Source: Ceratothoa steindachneri
Taxonomy: Eukaryota > Arthropoda > Malacostraca > Isopoda > Cymothoidae
Assembly (NCBI GenBank): GCA_963969495.1
Contig: OZ018330.1
Location: 67,156,907 to 67,220,906, forward strand
Direction of reading: 5' to 3'
Length of the DNA: 64,000 bases
Shown in pieces: positions 47,801 through 60,029 of the stretch. The position numbers and the translations under genes are program-made. Numbering within the stretch: position 1 is the stretch's first letter; each line of letters starts with the position of its first letter. The notes beneath the pieces were generated by a model. It saw nothing but the letters and a program-made list of their open reading frames with translations, made no database searches and had not been told where the DNA came from.

Positions 47801-48460
47801 TATACATAAAAAAAGGCATCGGGAGAAGGACTGCAGTCTCTTGATGCCGTTTCTCTTCGGATGTGTTCACTATGGTAGTTAGAGATGAAATGATAGCTGA
47901 TCTGTGAGTCCCTGTATGAATATTGTAATGTAATATTCCCGAATATTCGAGAAGATTCTAGGGTTTCGAGGTGTTTGTTCTAACAAGTTCTAGAAATACT
48001 CTGGAAATTTAATAAAGTTCTACTAAATTCGCGAAATTTCTCATTAAATCTAGAATTTTGGAAAAGATTCCATAAAACAAATTTTATTCTACAACATTTC
48101 AATGCTTCTTTTTAACTACGCTTTACAATTTTCTACCATGCTTTAAAAAAATAAAGCCTATAACCTTTTATATATTATAATTTTCCCCGAAATTAATAAT
48201 ATCCTAGCATTATTTTTCATATTTTCAAATTTAGAAATTCAGTTTTGGAATTAAAATAAACTTCTTTTTTTTATTTTAGTCACAAGCAACTGGAAAATAT
48301 CACTTTTAATCAGGAACCAGAAAAAACGTAACACTTTGCTACATAGTGAATTATCATTAAATCATCTGCAAATCCTAGACAGTTGATATTTTCCACCTAT
48401 CCCTATTCCTCATCCGATATGCTTCATATATATATATACTTGCCTCACTCTAATACCATT
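47801..48460. other. AT-rich, no recognised feature
   Basis: Nothing supported was seen apart from a short (AT) run near 48,425-48,440. Confidence 0.35.
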
Positions 48461-49793
48461 TAGAGTATTCAAAATGAATGAACCGATTTCATTACGCAAT
48501 ATTTTATTAAGGAAAAGAAATAGAAAATTCCAGCAAAGTCAGAAGTATTCTACTGACAATCAACTTTTATTTTCTGTCTTGGAAGTGTTCAATGTGGCCA
48601 CCACCTGCAGCATGGGAAACATCAATGCGATAAGAGAATTCCTTTCAGCATATCACGATCCACTGAGATGATCGCTGTTGTTATTCGATGTTTAAGGTAA
48701 TCGAGGTTAGTGGGTAGCGGTGGAACATAAACGCGATCTTTTACATATCCTCACAAAAAACATCAAACACGTTGAGGTCTGGCAGGCCAAGCACAAAGAG
48801 CAAGGTCCTAGGTCTTCTTCCGACCAATCCATCGCTGGGGCACTTTTTCATTTAAAAAAGCTCGAACCATCAGGTGCCAATGGGGCGGTGCTCCATCTTG
48901 TTGAAAAATGAAGTCATACGAGTATGCTTGCAGTGAAGTGAAGAGCCAATTTTGGAGCAAATCGAGATATGTTTGTCCTGTAATGGTGTCTCCTTCAAAT
49001 AAAAGGGACCATAAACCTTGTCCTGAGACACAGCACGGAAGACGTTTACCTCAGGGGAATTTCTTTCATGCTCAACTGTTTCATGTCACAGCTCTGTTCC
49101 CCAAATACACATATTGTAACGATTGACTGTGCTGCGCAAGTGAAAAGTCGCTTCATCACTAAAATTAAAATTGAAAGGAAGGTTTCGTCTTTCATCATCT
49201 CCAGCATCGAATCACCAAATTCCATTTGATTCGTCTTGTTATCTCTGGTAAGTTCCTGAACGAAGCGTAGTCTGTATGGTTTTAAATGCAGACGTCTTCT
49301 TAGCACACGCCAGATAGTAGATTAAAGGATCGCAAGCTCACGGCTAGCTCAATTTGTGGACTTCCGCGGGCTCCTCTAAAACGCAATACGGATTCTCGCC
49401 ACTTGTTCCAGCGAAACTAATGATCGTCCTGGACTTTTTCCTCTACACAGACACCCACTCTTGAACCTGTCGAAACCACTGTAGAATGTTCTTAGAAGAG
49501 GGCGGATTAATGTCGAATCGTCTTCGAAAAGCACGCTGCACCGTGACAACCGAAATTGTTTCGCGAACTCGAGAACGCAAAACGCCTTTTGCTGAGGACT
49601 CGCCATTCCGAGGGTAGACAAACAACTGAACGTTGCCGGATGAACGATGCGACACGACTACAGTGCCCCTGTGCAGCCATTCAAAATGTAGAAAACTCCT
49701 CTTTCAAATAGTCACTGACTCATTCCATGACAATGCTTGAAAAATGAAGATATGCGTCATCAAATCGGTTCATTGTTTTTGAATAACCTTGTA
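48461..49793 (-). mobile_element. Mariner-family DNA transposon, 1.33 kb, both termini present
   Basis: Termini match as inverted repeats: plus-strand left end TATTCAAAATGAATGAACCG (48,466-48,485) and, reversed from the right end, TTATTCAAAAACAATGAACC (about 49,766-49,785). Flanking TA is visible on the right (49,792-49,793). The minus-strand transposase has an N-terminal HTH region (VTVQRAFRRRFDINPPSSK, 49,480-49,560; RRRLHLKPYRLRFVQEL, about 49,240-49,300), then after breaks a catalytic block QDGAPPHWHLMVRAFLNEKV (about 48,840-48,900) and YVKDRVYVPPLPTNL (about 48,700-48,745). Total length fits mariner elements (about 1.3 kb). Stops and shifts make it non-autonomous. Confidence 0.85.
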
Positions 49794-50600
49794 CATTCAT
49801 TTGAAATTTTTATATTCATAACGTTTATTTTCTTCTTCCATATAGACTCGTAAGAGCAAATTTTGTCATTCGACGCCATCCATTTTTTACTTGACTCAGA
49901 ATTTTCACGACTTTGACACGTTCAAGTCGCGCTCGCCAAACCCGTTCTTTCCACTAAATTTAAGTCAAGAATTCTTTGTTGGAATGATCTTATTTACTTT
50001 ATGTCAATCCAAAATTTTCGCTCACTTTGAAACAATTTACCTATAATATATTCCACCTTCATTAAAAAGACTTTGTGTTTGTCAATGATTTCTTTGTATT
50101 TCGAAGCCTGTGAAATTACTCCCTTATCATTGTTGGTTTTCATTTCTTTATATGCCGCCTTTGTATGAGTTGATCGAATTCATTTGGCGAAAACCTGACT
50201 TTTATCTGGGTTTATTATTTCATTTAGAACTCTTTCCTCTCAGATGGATTACACAAACTTACTGCATCCGTTGAATTATACAAAATAATCCCTTCTCGGT
50301 TGGATTACACAAATCTCGTACCTTAAATCTCGTGTAAATTGTTATATTTTTTTGTTGTATATATACATAATTACTTTTGGCTTCTTCCCTCTTTAATATA
50401 ACTAGTGCCAAACTCTTATCCTGATTCTCACTTTCACACTCAGCCTTTACCTCTCAAAAGCTATTCCATCCGACAATGGAAGTCTTTTCCCTTAAGAAAA
50501 ATGTGAGTTGCTTCATATACCATGTGTTCCAAATTGAGTGCGTATTTTGATGAAATTGAAAACTTTTCTAAATAAATCTTGTTGAATTATATTCATCATA
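49794..50600. other. AT-rich, no recognised feature
   Basis: No coding motif recognised. Confidence 0.35.
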
Positions 50601-50639
50601 TTTAAAATTTTAATTTGTTTGTCAATCATTTTCAGAACC

Positions 50640-50907
50640 CTTTAATAATTAATACAGAATAGCGGATTTTTGTTGTGATAGCTCGTATCAGAGGAGCGAA
50701 ATTTAATGAAGTACGAGAAATGTTAGAAAAAAGTTTACAAAACCTGGACCTACAGACAACGCAAGCCTTCGACTTGTAAACAAGTCTCTCCTTCATGCTG
50801 GAAAATAGGAATGATTTAAATATATTTCTGCTAATAAAGTCATTTATATGCATTATGGTATCTGTTTTAGACCAGTTAATCTAGTGACCCATCTTAAGCT
50901 TGTGGAC
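50640..50907 (-). mobile_element. Penelope-like GIY-YIG fragment, inverted copy
   Basis: The minus strand reads INWSKTDTIMHINDFISRNI then FKSFLFSSMKER. It is the mirror partner of the plus-strand fragment at 50,934-51,125, reading outward from a shared centre. The E of the IFESF motif is K here. Confidence 0.7.
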
Positions 50908-51070
50908 AGCCAATATCCCATTAGTGCTTTTGCCGTCTACAGGCTTAAGATGCGTCACCAGATTGACTGGTCAAAAGAAAATACCATAATTCATATAAAT
51001 GATTTTATTAGCAGAAATATCTTTGAATCGTTCGTAATCTGCAGCACAAAGGAGAGAAATGTAAATATTA
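50775..51070. repeat. Palindrome: two arms of about 130 bp, 26-bp spacer
   Basis: The left arm (about 50,775-50,907) and right arm (50,934-51,070) are reverse complements with moderate divergence. The arms share ATATTTCTGCTAATAAARTC, GACCAGTYAATCTRGTGAC and ATCTTAAGCYTGTRGAC. Each arm encodes the same Penelope-like endonuclease end, running outward from the centre. Confidence 0.8.
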
Positions 51071-51125
51071 GCCCCGGTTGGTTTTCCTTAGATCCAGTCC
51101 TATTTTTCTTGCTCAAATCAGACTT
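50934..51125 (+). mobile_element. Penelope-like GIY-YIG C-terminal fragment
   Basis: The plus strand reads MRHQIDWSKENTIIHINDFI, SRNIFESFVICSTKERNVNI and SPGWFSLDP. It corresponds to the end of the GIY-YIG domain in Penelope-like elements (H-x-I-D-W-s-x-x-x-i-i ... R-x-x-x-E-s-x-i-I ... N-x-s-x-G-x-x-x-L-D). RT is absent, so this is only the 3' end of an element. Confidence 0.72.
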
Positions 51126-51130
51126 ATCAG

Positions 51131-51730
51131 AGGTCATAAAAAATCAGAGCTTATAGGGAAAACATTTCTTTATATAAACACGGTGCTCTTTTATAAGCCA
51201 TTGTGAGTTTGAAAATGTTAAGAGAACAAATGTACTAACTCTAATCAATCTTTCCTTTTCCTCACGTGGTATATATACATAAGTATATATGTGTGTATAA
51301 GTATATATACATACTTGACTCTTACTAAGAAGCCAGAGGAATTCAGTCCCCTAAAACCATTTTTTAAATGTAAATTCAGTACTCTTTAGGAGCAAGTCGT
51401 ACGACTTGATCCTCCCTTGAAACAACTCGTCTTTTCATTTCTCACGGAGGTATGTCCTGCCTTCTTTGCTGAATAAGAAGCCCGCTTAGATTGGAAGCGA
51501 ATTGTTCCGAAGGCACTCCGCTCTAGTTTGGTCACTACATATTAATCGGAACCTCTTTATTCAATGGAGAGTTCCTATTGCTTGACTGCTGCCATAACTA
51601 CAATTAAGTCATGGTTCAAGAAGGCAGCTGAGTTGAAGCTGTATTCACATCTCCAAATGCTGTTGTGAGAACCAGTGCTTAACCCACTGCACCTTAAAAA
51701 TTAACCAATAATTAATGGCTACCAGGACTC
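51131..51730. other. Spacer, no recognised feature
   Basis: No coding or repeat structure is supported here. A short stretch of alternating TATA and GTGT lies at 51,270-51,310. Confidence 0.35.
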
Positions 51731-51734
51731 CCTC

Positions 51735-52890
51735 CGGTTTACCACGGACAACAGAATGCTTCGCTCGGACATCATCTGACTTTCCCGGACACTAGCATCC
51801 TCTGCCCGGATATTATTATGCTTCACATGGACAACATTATGCCCTGCCATTTTATTATCATTCCGCGCCCAGATTTCATTATACTCCCTCCTAATATCAG
51901 CAGGTCCCGACGGGATATCATTATGCTTCACTTGGACATCATCATCCTCTGACTAGAAATCCTTAGTCTTTATCTAGTCATCATAAGGCTTCGTCATATC
52001 TCATGACCTTAATATCATCAGGATCATCCTAATATCATCAGGATTCAGCCAGATAACTAAAACTTTACCTGAGCATCATCAGGCTTCATTTGGTCATCAT
52101 CAGGTTACACGCGGAAATAATCATACTTAACCGATACATCATTAGTCTTCAGCTAGACCTCATCAAGCTTCGCTATGATATCACAATGCTGCACCAGAAC
52201 ATTATCAAGCTTCATTCGGGCATCATCTGTGTTCACCCCGGCACCAAAAAAGCCGTCACCCGAACAACATCAGGCTTCATCCTGACATTATCATTTTTCG
52301 CCCGAACAAATCCTGCTCCGCTGAATATCATCACCTTGAAACAGCCTTTTTCGCTCGGACATCCTCGTGTTTCGCTTGGACATCATCTTGCTTCGCATAG
52401 ACATCATGATGCTTCCCCTGGACATAATCATACTTAGCCCGAACGTCATCTGACTTCACTCAGATCTTAGCATGCTCCGCCCGGACATTATCATGCTTCA
52501 TTCGGATATGATCATACTTTTCCCAAAAATCATTATGATCCGCAAGGACATCATCATGCCGCATCAGAATATCATCATACTTCTTCTAGACATTATCATG
52601 CTTCACCCAGAGCTCATCATTCTGCTCTCGACATCATCATGCGTGAATTTTCTCCCATATATCATCTTTCTTCGCCCAGAAATCATCATACTTAAGCTAG
52701 TCATTATTGTGAATCATCCGGACATCATCATGCTTCCCCTGGAGATGATTGTGCCCTGCCTTGTCTTCATTATCCGTAACCCGAACATCATCATTCTTGC
52801 CCGTGTATCATCTTGCTTCACTGTGACATTATCCTGCTATACCCGGACATTGTCCTGCTTTCCTGGTACATTATCATGCTTCCCGGGCAT
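51735..52890 (+). repeat. 21-bp minisatellite, about 55 units
   Basis: The consensus unit is about ATCATCATGCTTCGCCCGGAC, strongly diverged between units but mostly of length 21. Seven codons per unit give heptads such as DIIMLRP, DIIMLHP and DIIILLL on the plus strand. Reading frames stay open for long runs (52,090-52,437 and 52,472-53,035). On the minus strand the same unit reads like VRAKHDD. The right edge of the array meets, at 52,891, a 39-bp sequence also present at 63,903-63,941. Confidence 0.85.
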
Positions 52891-52984
52891 CATCAGTCTT
52901 CTCTTCTCTCATTTTAACACCCAAAGCCAACGATATAATAATATTAATAATATAATCATGTCTGGTGAAGGAAGATTACTCATA

Positions 52985-55240
52985 TCATCTTCAGCAAAAG
53001 CTTGTAAGGAGACCTCTGTAAAGAAAGTAGTGTAGCTATAGAGAAAATTAAAATGTGTTGAAGATATTTTTCTGCAGCTACTCCTGCAGCCATTAAAAAA
53101 TTATGACATAATAAAAAAATAATTAAATAAGTTTCATCAACTCTTGCTTTGATTCGTTCATGGATATCAGCCACCATATTGCCTCTTGGCCTTTGATATA
53201 ACCCTGACGTTTCTGATATGTAGACACCCTACTGCTCTCTTTGTGACTTGTTTCACACATCTTTCTTTTGACTGAGCATGACAGGGCTACTGTGAAACTT
53301 GCACAGGCTTGTCAAGGAACAATTTTACTTCCGATGAAGTCAAAAAGATGTCCCCCAAGTGTGTCCTCATTTTGACCGTCATGTCAACAATCTTTTGGAC
53401 AGAGGCTATACTCTCCTCACTGTCATCTAAGCACAAGAGTGTCTGGATTATTACTTCGCTGAATGAATACCATTCTAAGTGCTCGATTTTTGGAAAAACA
53501 GCATCCAATACAACCTTCTTTAGCAGCTTAAGTTGCCGCAGCTAAAACAAGAGGGGGCGCGTTCCTTCCATACAAGAATGTTTTACTTTGATATTGAACC
53601 AACATGGGGAATAAACACCAACAATGTATTCCACTATTAGTCTTAAATTGCTGAGGGTTTGACCGTTAAAGGCAATTTTTTTTAAACCCATAAGCAGCAA
53701 TGCCTGTTTGCTGCTGTCGACCAGCGAGAATGGCTCACTGGATCAATTTCACAATGGGGCATATCTATAACAAGTTCTTTCCTTAAGGCCCGTGTGGTCC
53801 TATACCCGTACGCTTGATCAACAGAAAGATCCTTTACGACAATCTGACTCATTGAAATAAGAGATTCTCCAATTGAGTGTTTACTGAATGAAGGATAGAT
53901 GTCACGTCATTTGCAGTGTCTTGCATCTTGTCAATAGTACCTGTCCATTTCATTTTTTGTTATACAAGGTATTCCCATTTAGTGCTGTGATCAAGTATCC
54001 CAGGGGTAACTCTTCGGATGGATGGCACAAACCAACCGGATCGGTTTATGACCAAGCTTCACTACTACAAAATGCATTGAACTATTTCCCCGGCCCTCGT
54101 TAAAATTTGTAAAGTCTTCTCCTATGACTTTCCCGCTTTTATCATTGCCCGTATTCTTTATGAAATGTATAGGATTATCTGCAATAACTTCAGCAGATTT
54201 TTTACTCCTTAAGCCTTTCTCAGTAGTGAAGTAGAGATATCTTCCACCTGCCTCATTGCACACAGAAACATGTTCTCCTTTGATGATGTTGAGGAACTGA
54301 AGATCAGAATTGTCTACTTGTATCTTGATGACCGTCAGAGAAGATGCAGTTAATTTCACTCTCCTTACAACTTTCATCAAAATCCTGATCCAAGGATCTA
54401 ATAACTTTTTCTCTGGTCATCTTGACTTCGTTGTAATCAACTATAAGTCTTTTGTACTCCTCAGTGATCGACCCAACAACCATAAAGGCAGCATTGGTAA
54501 TGGCAGCTCTAGCACGCAGGCCAACACCATATCTGATGGTAGGCATAGAAACATTAGGTATTTATAATATGTCACACTGTTCATTTTTATTTGAAGTTAA
54601 AGATTTGCTTGATATTTTTAATAATATCCTTCATAACTTGCATCCTCTCTAAATGAAGCATCAGCTATTTTTCCTTCATTTTCATTAGCATAGAAAATTA
54701 TTTATCTCAATGGCATTAGAAAATTGGCCTGCTTACTTACCTTCTTATATTCAGCAACTGTTCTCCTTCTTTCACATTCATGCCGCCTCTGCTGTTTACT
54801 TGTCTGTTTTGCTCAGGTTTATCTAGCAAGTCAATCTGATGTGATCCAATAAAACCAAGCTTTTGTCTCCGATGTTTAATAAAAGTAAGTTTCTTCATAG
54901 GTCATGTAAAATTTATTTGAGTTTCTTATTTGTAAAAAGAACAGCCAAATTCAAAGAAAGTACAATTTTACACTTGCAACTGAGGATGTCAAAATCTTTT
55001 CAAGTTTTGCAATGGAAGCCTCTTTGGCATGTAGCTGTCCTCCCTCAAGAGATATGTATTTGGCCTTCTCCCAGTTTTCTTATATCTTGTTTAAGATTGA
55101 CACTCGTGGATGTACGACGTGGGCTACAAAAGAACTGTTCGCTCGTTTCCACTTTTCAAGCACTTTCGGTTATATGTCGTTTACAAGCCTAGCTGCTGGG
55201 TAGTTTCTCATATCCTCACTACTTTGTTCTCTTAGCAAGT
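52985..55240 (-). pseudogene. Family B: intron-bearing multicopy gene of unknown function
   Basis: Minus strand, from the right: an N-terminal exon with ARLVNDITES, ETSEQFFCSP and DFDILSCKCKI (55,200-54,950) and, after a shift, KQTSKQQRRHECERRRTVAE then YKK ending at a donor (54,741). After the intron come YGVGLRARAAITNAAFMVVG (54,480-54,540), IFSDGHQDTSRQF, IQVDNSDLQFLNIIKGEHVS, VCNEAGGRYLYFTTEKGL and KVIGEDFTNFNEG (about 54,100), VVKLGHKPIRLVCAIH, VDQAYGYRTTRALRKELVID, DPVSHSRWSTAANRHCCLWV (about 53,700-53,760), VKLFLDKPVQVSQ and SETSGLYQRPRGNMVADIHE (about 53,150-53,220). I recognise this as a recurrent metazoan ORF family with no assigned role, possibly a transposase. It is broken by several stops and frame shifts. 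Confidence 0.72.
54649..54740 (-). other. Spliceosomal intron in family B
   Basis: On the minus strand the exon ends GAATATAAGAAG and is followed by the donor GTAAGTAAGC (from 54,740). The acceptor is TTCATTTAG ending at 54,649, with the next exon starting AGAGGATGCAAG (EDASYEG in one frame). Length is 92 bp. Confidence 0.6.
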
Positions 55241-57149
55241 GTCCGTATTTAAGAACGTCACGCAGAGTTGGGAGTTCGGATGGCAATAACACTATACACA
55301 CTATTTCCAATTAGGTTGCTCATATGTGTGAATGTTCCCAGTCTTGTCCGAATTTTGAAAGGCCTTGTAGTCATTTCCTACACACTGATACATATGTGAA
55401 ATAAGAAAGAAGCAGTGAATTGTATATAATTATTAATATAATAGTCATTTAATTCCTCAAGACAGTCATAAAAGTCATAAATTTTAAATACCTTATTACC
55501 AAACAAAACTAAATAATATCAAAATAACCAAAATATCTTTAAAATTCATGTCATGCTGCAACTTTTTAGCACCCCCTCATTTATGGAATTTGAACAAATT
55601 GCTCCACCCTACAGGAAGAATGCAGGTTTCTTAAAACCCATCACTCCAAACAGTACCAAGATGGAGGACTGAACCAGCCCTTCCTCCCAGCCCCGACTAA
55701 GAATGAGTGAATAAAAGAGTGTTGGCGCCTAGCCTACTAGTCACTGGCCGACAAAATAGGTGGGAATAGCAATGTCAAAAAATGGCAGAGAAACGGGTAA
55801 ATTGAAAATATCTTCAAGGGATAAGCCAAGGTAGTCTTAATCTATGTGAAAACTCTCGGAGGGAATGGAGTAGCTTATAAATGCTGCTCCAACTGGTACC
55901 AGGTATATCAATTTACACGGGACATCCCATTGGCGATACGTGTCATAAAAGGTGATAAAACCCGGATAAAGGTGGCTGGCCTGCAAAACACGAATTATAG
56001 CGGAAAAACTAATCCATTCTTGTTCTGTTATTTTGGGAGCGGGGGAGGGGGATAGGTTTCTTATTCTTTTTTTTTCGGACCAAGGATTTATTTCAATATA
56101 ATAAGTCAATCTGTCGTTCCTGCCGCGAAATCTTAAAAGACAATTTCAAAAAGAGATCCGCTGATAACGGAATCTTCTAATTTCAGAGAGAATCATTCTG
56201 CCAATATAGCCCATCTGTCTCTAGTTACGGAACTTTATAATTGCCGTTTTACAAAAAATAATAATTAATATACAATCTCCTTAGTCAAAGCGGCAGGCTA
56301 TTGTTATTAGCGATTCGAAGTAGTGACTTCATTTGCGGTTTTGCAAAATGGCCTGCGGCAACGGAACTTCAATAATCACATAACGTTCGTCGTCTGCAAA
56401 ATTAGGGAAGTTGGCTTCTGAGCTGTTTGTTCACTGACTATGTTGAGCATTAGGATATTGTACTCTAGAGAGGGTGGTTGTGTCCTTCATACGCTTGTGA
56501 GTAGAAATTATCTTGACGCTCAAGAAAAGTCTTATGGTTTGGTGAAAGGCGGTTCACACCTTTCTATTAAGTAACCTTCCTTGCATTCTGCAGTAATTAA
56601 TGGTTTTCTCTTTTCCATTTTATTAATTGCGCTCTTTGTCAAAACTTGTTTCTGGATCTAGCATTTAGATTTGAGTTTCGCTTTAGCAATTGGATTAGTT
56701 TTCAAATTTTAACTTACCTCACCCTCCTTTCTCTTTCTTCATTTATATTTATTTTTAACCTTCCTTTCTCTGTGTATTGAATGAAAGTTCCCTCTTACGA
56801 TTAGGCCAATACATTTTTGCCATTATAAAGTGCAATTACCATAAAGATTCTGTTAACGAATTCAGTCCATTAATTCGTTAAAACCTTTGTTTTCTCAATT
56901 ATTTTGGCCTTTATAATTTTGCCAATTTTTCATATTTTATGGTTTTGACGTGGTTTTAGAGCAAAGAAAGGAGTTTGTATTGTTTTCTAATAAGAGAAAT
57001 AACAATTAACGTTAAGGATTTAGGGTCACCTCACGTTACATTGTTAAGTAATTAACGAGTAGTGATATCCACGTCTTATTTTAGTTTAAGATAAATTTAT
57101 GACCACCTTCCCAATCTTGGGAAACCCCACCTCAATCTCTCGCTTTCAG
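55241..57149. other. Intergenic, no recognised gene
   Basis: A frame at 55,837-56,109 (minus) overlaps one on the plus strand and neither has known motifs. The interval 56.1-56.4 kb has a few short repeated words (ACGGAACTT) without clear periodicity. Confidence 0.35.
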
Positions 57150-57540
57150 AATTATTATTATTTTTGTTATTATAATTAATATTATTACTCTTGTTATTAT
57201 TATTATATTTGTTGTTTTTGTTATTATTATTGTTATTATTTTCATTATTATTAATATTATTATTGCTATTTTTATTACTAATATTAGTGTTACTATTATT
57301 TTTATTATTATTGTTTTAATATTATTATTTTTGTTATTTTATTATTGCTGTAATTCTCATTGTTATTCTTATTGTTACTTTTATTATCATTCTTATTAAT
57401 GTTATTATTATAATTATTGCTATTATTATTAAAATATGATAGTTACAATTATTTTTATTATTATTGTTAGCATTATAGCATTAGTAGTCGTCTAGCATTT
57501 TTATTATTATTTTTAAATTATCATTATTATTGGGAGTAGT
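57150..57540. repeat. Imperfect (TTA)n-type tract
   Basis: About 390 bp made almost entirely of TTATTA and TTATTG-like triplets with drift. A similar, smaller tract lies at 26,740-26,870. Confidence 0.9.
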
Positions 57541-58594
57541 AGTAGTGGTAGTTATATTTTTAATTTTGCAACTTTCCTTTCTTCTCTTTGGGGCGAAATC
57601 CCGAAAACGGATGATCAAATCCCCTAAAATAGGAAGACCAATCGTTGGCGCCACTGGTCAGTGCTCGTTAGGAGGAACGAAAGGGGCCGGGGGGGGTTCC
57701 TTACCGTTTTAGGTTAACAGCCAACGGTGGGTGGCCCCATCGTGGTTCAAGGAAGAGCCACCCATAAAACATGAGGGGTATGTGCATTTAACTCCCTTTT
57801 GCAATTCCGGAAACGGAAGAGTAGAGGCTTGTGTGTGAGAGGGACGTAAGGGAGAGACAGACAGCGGTGTTTGATGAGGTACGTGGATGGAGCTGCTCAT
57901 GAATCCTGGCCCCCATCGCCCTGATTAGTGGTTGCCTTGTGCAAGCGCCGAACGTTATCGTACCCGCTCTCGAAATATTTGAAGTTCATGAGAAAACAAA
58001 GCCACTGCCATTTTCCTGCATCTAATCACATAATATGTGAGGAAGGGTTTGATTCGAATAACCTCCTGGTTATTTGTTTTGAAATAGAGGCTAGTAATAT
58101 TCGCGCATTTTCTAATATGATTATACAATTCATGATCAAGTACAGAAGGTCATGCTAAGACCAACTCAGATCTTTCTTAAATCTATTTAAATAATTATTT
58201 TAAGGAAAGACAATCATTTTAACGCCTGGCTAAAAAATATATGCATAAAAATATCACTTTATCTAGAAGTAAAATTCCGGTGAATAAAAGACAGGCACTT
58301 TATGATCATTCGACGCAATTGGTAGATTTGAAGTTTCTGTCCTGTTTTTTTGGCAACACCACTTTGAACCTTACGACTATATTAGACTATATTTTTAATC
58401 AAAACTCTGTATCCTAAATCGATTTCTTCACTTCCTCATTCATCTGGCAACTTTACCTTGTTTCAGAAGTGGCATCAATACTTCGGCGCAAGGACACAGC
58501 GTGTCTTTCTCCGGACATTATTCCACAGGGCGGAATTTTACCCCGTTAGTTTTTTGACATCTGTTCCCTGAAGTCGTCAATGCTTCGAATTTTA

Positions 58595-58597
<3 letters not shown>
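57541..58597. other. Spacer, no recognised feature
   Basis: A GC-richer patch lies at about 57,590-57,930, without coding motif. The remainder is AT-rich. Confidence 0.35.

Positions 58598-58640
<43 letters not shown>
58598..58640. repeat. (TA)n microsatellite
   Basis: About 42 bp of TA adjoining the left end of a MITE-like inverted repeat element. Confidence 0.93.
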
Positions 58641-58644
<4 letters not shown>

Positions 58645-58847
58645 GAATTATTTACATTTGCGCAATCAAAATTATGTGCTTAAAAAGGCAATGTTGTAGC
58701 TAACGCATAAGCCGGCCTTTCTAAGGCTTTTTTATGCGTTTTCTTCTCGTGACAGTGAGAAGAGCTTCTTCTGAGGGTTCGATGAATGAAGAGCTTTGCC
58801 ATTTTAACAGCATAATTATGATTGCGCAACTGCAAATAATTCTCGAT
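58640..58847. mobile_element. 208-bp MITE-like element, about 36-bp inverted repeats
   Basis: The left end ATCGAGAATTATTTACATTT... and the reverse complement of the right end ATCGAGAATTATTTGCAGTT... agree at about 33 of 37 bases. The next bases GCGCAATCAWAATTATG are also shared. The right-hand internal part (about 58,735-58,812) is repeated in diverged form at about 58,966-59,052, directly before another (TA)n tract. Confidence 0.8.
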
Positions 58848-58965
58848 TCACAAGGCCGAGTTAGAATGTGTAAATTAAATTTTCTATTCCTTTCGAAAGA
58901 AGGGATAACAATTAAAATAGCTGATTGATAGGCAAATTTTTGTTTGCATTAGAACGGCTGCCTTA

Positions 58966-59153
<188 letters not shown>

Positions 59154-59264
59154 TTATGAGTGTCTTTGACAGCAAATGGAGAGAGATAATAAGAGAAACC
59201 ACAAGAGGCACAAGTTTCTTTATTACCTCACTTTGTACCGTTTGTGGGGTTTTTTAGTCTCCAT

Positions 59265-59975
59265 CTCCAAATATACCGGGTGACAGCCAAAAATTTTCCT
59301 TTTTTTATAATGCTGTGATTTATTAGTCATTAAAGGTTGAAGATATATATTCGTATCATTAAAAAGAACACTATTTGAAATTTTATTAACTAGTATATTA
59401 ACATTCCAACTGACCACCACCGGACTTTATGCACTTATCAATACGATTAACAAAATTCCTTATGGCATTTTGAAAAATATTGACATTGATGGATGCAATA
59501 ATGTCTCGAAACTCTTTCTTCAGTTTGGCCATATTAGATGGTGCAACTCGAAATAGTCATCCTTTAACAAAACTCCATAGAAAGTTTTCAAATGGTGCCA
59601 AGATAGATGACCTGGCCGGCCAGGGGAAATGTGACAATAGTCTCTGAGAAAATCTGGCCTTCAGCCATATCATTTTAGAACATGCAGTATGAGCTTTAGC
59701 AGCATCTTGCTGAAATCATTCGTCAGGAAACATGCTATTGGTGAAAATGCTTTTGAGCATGTTCTGTTTCATGGTCCCCAAAGAAATAAGGCTCATAAAT
59801 CTTATTTTCACTTATTCTACATCATACTCATATCTTTGGAGAGTGTAAAGGATTTTTAAGGTAACTATTTGGCTTAGTTAGTGACCACTTCCGATAATTA
59901 TGTATATTTGGCATAAATTTTAGGTAAACGTGACATTCATTACTGAAAATTATGTTAGTCAATACAAATTGTTTA
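59265..59975 (-). pseudogene. Tc1/mariner-type transposase, DDE half
   Basis: Minus strand, from the right: EIIFSNECHVYLKFMPNIHN, YRKWSLTKPN (first catalytic region, D changed to N in FSNE), ENKIYEPYFFGD, QQDAAKAHTACSKMIWLKAR (second catalytic D), SHFPWPARSSILAPFENFLW, KKEFRDIIASINVNIFQNAI and RNFVNRIDKCIKSGGGQLE near 59,405-59,470. Block order and spacing fit the type in which W-P-x-R-S-x-D-L-x-x-x-D-F-F-L-W precedes a C-terminal R-x-x-x-C-I-x-x-x-G-G-H. No N-terminal HTH recognised and no terminal repeats identified. Inactive. Confidence 0.7.
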
Positions 59976-60029
59976 TCTCCAACTAACTGTTAAAAACAAA
60001 CACTTTTTGTTCAATAAATCCACCGACCA

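Noticed and set aside
51735..52890. Regularly spaced short repeats resembling a CRISPR array
   Set aside because: Units are contiguous 21-bp tandem repeats without spacers, in a eukaryotic context.
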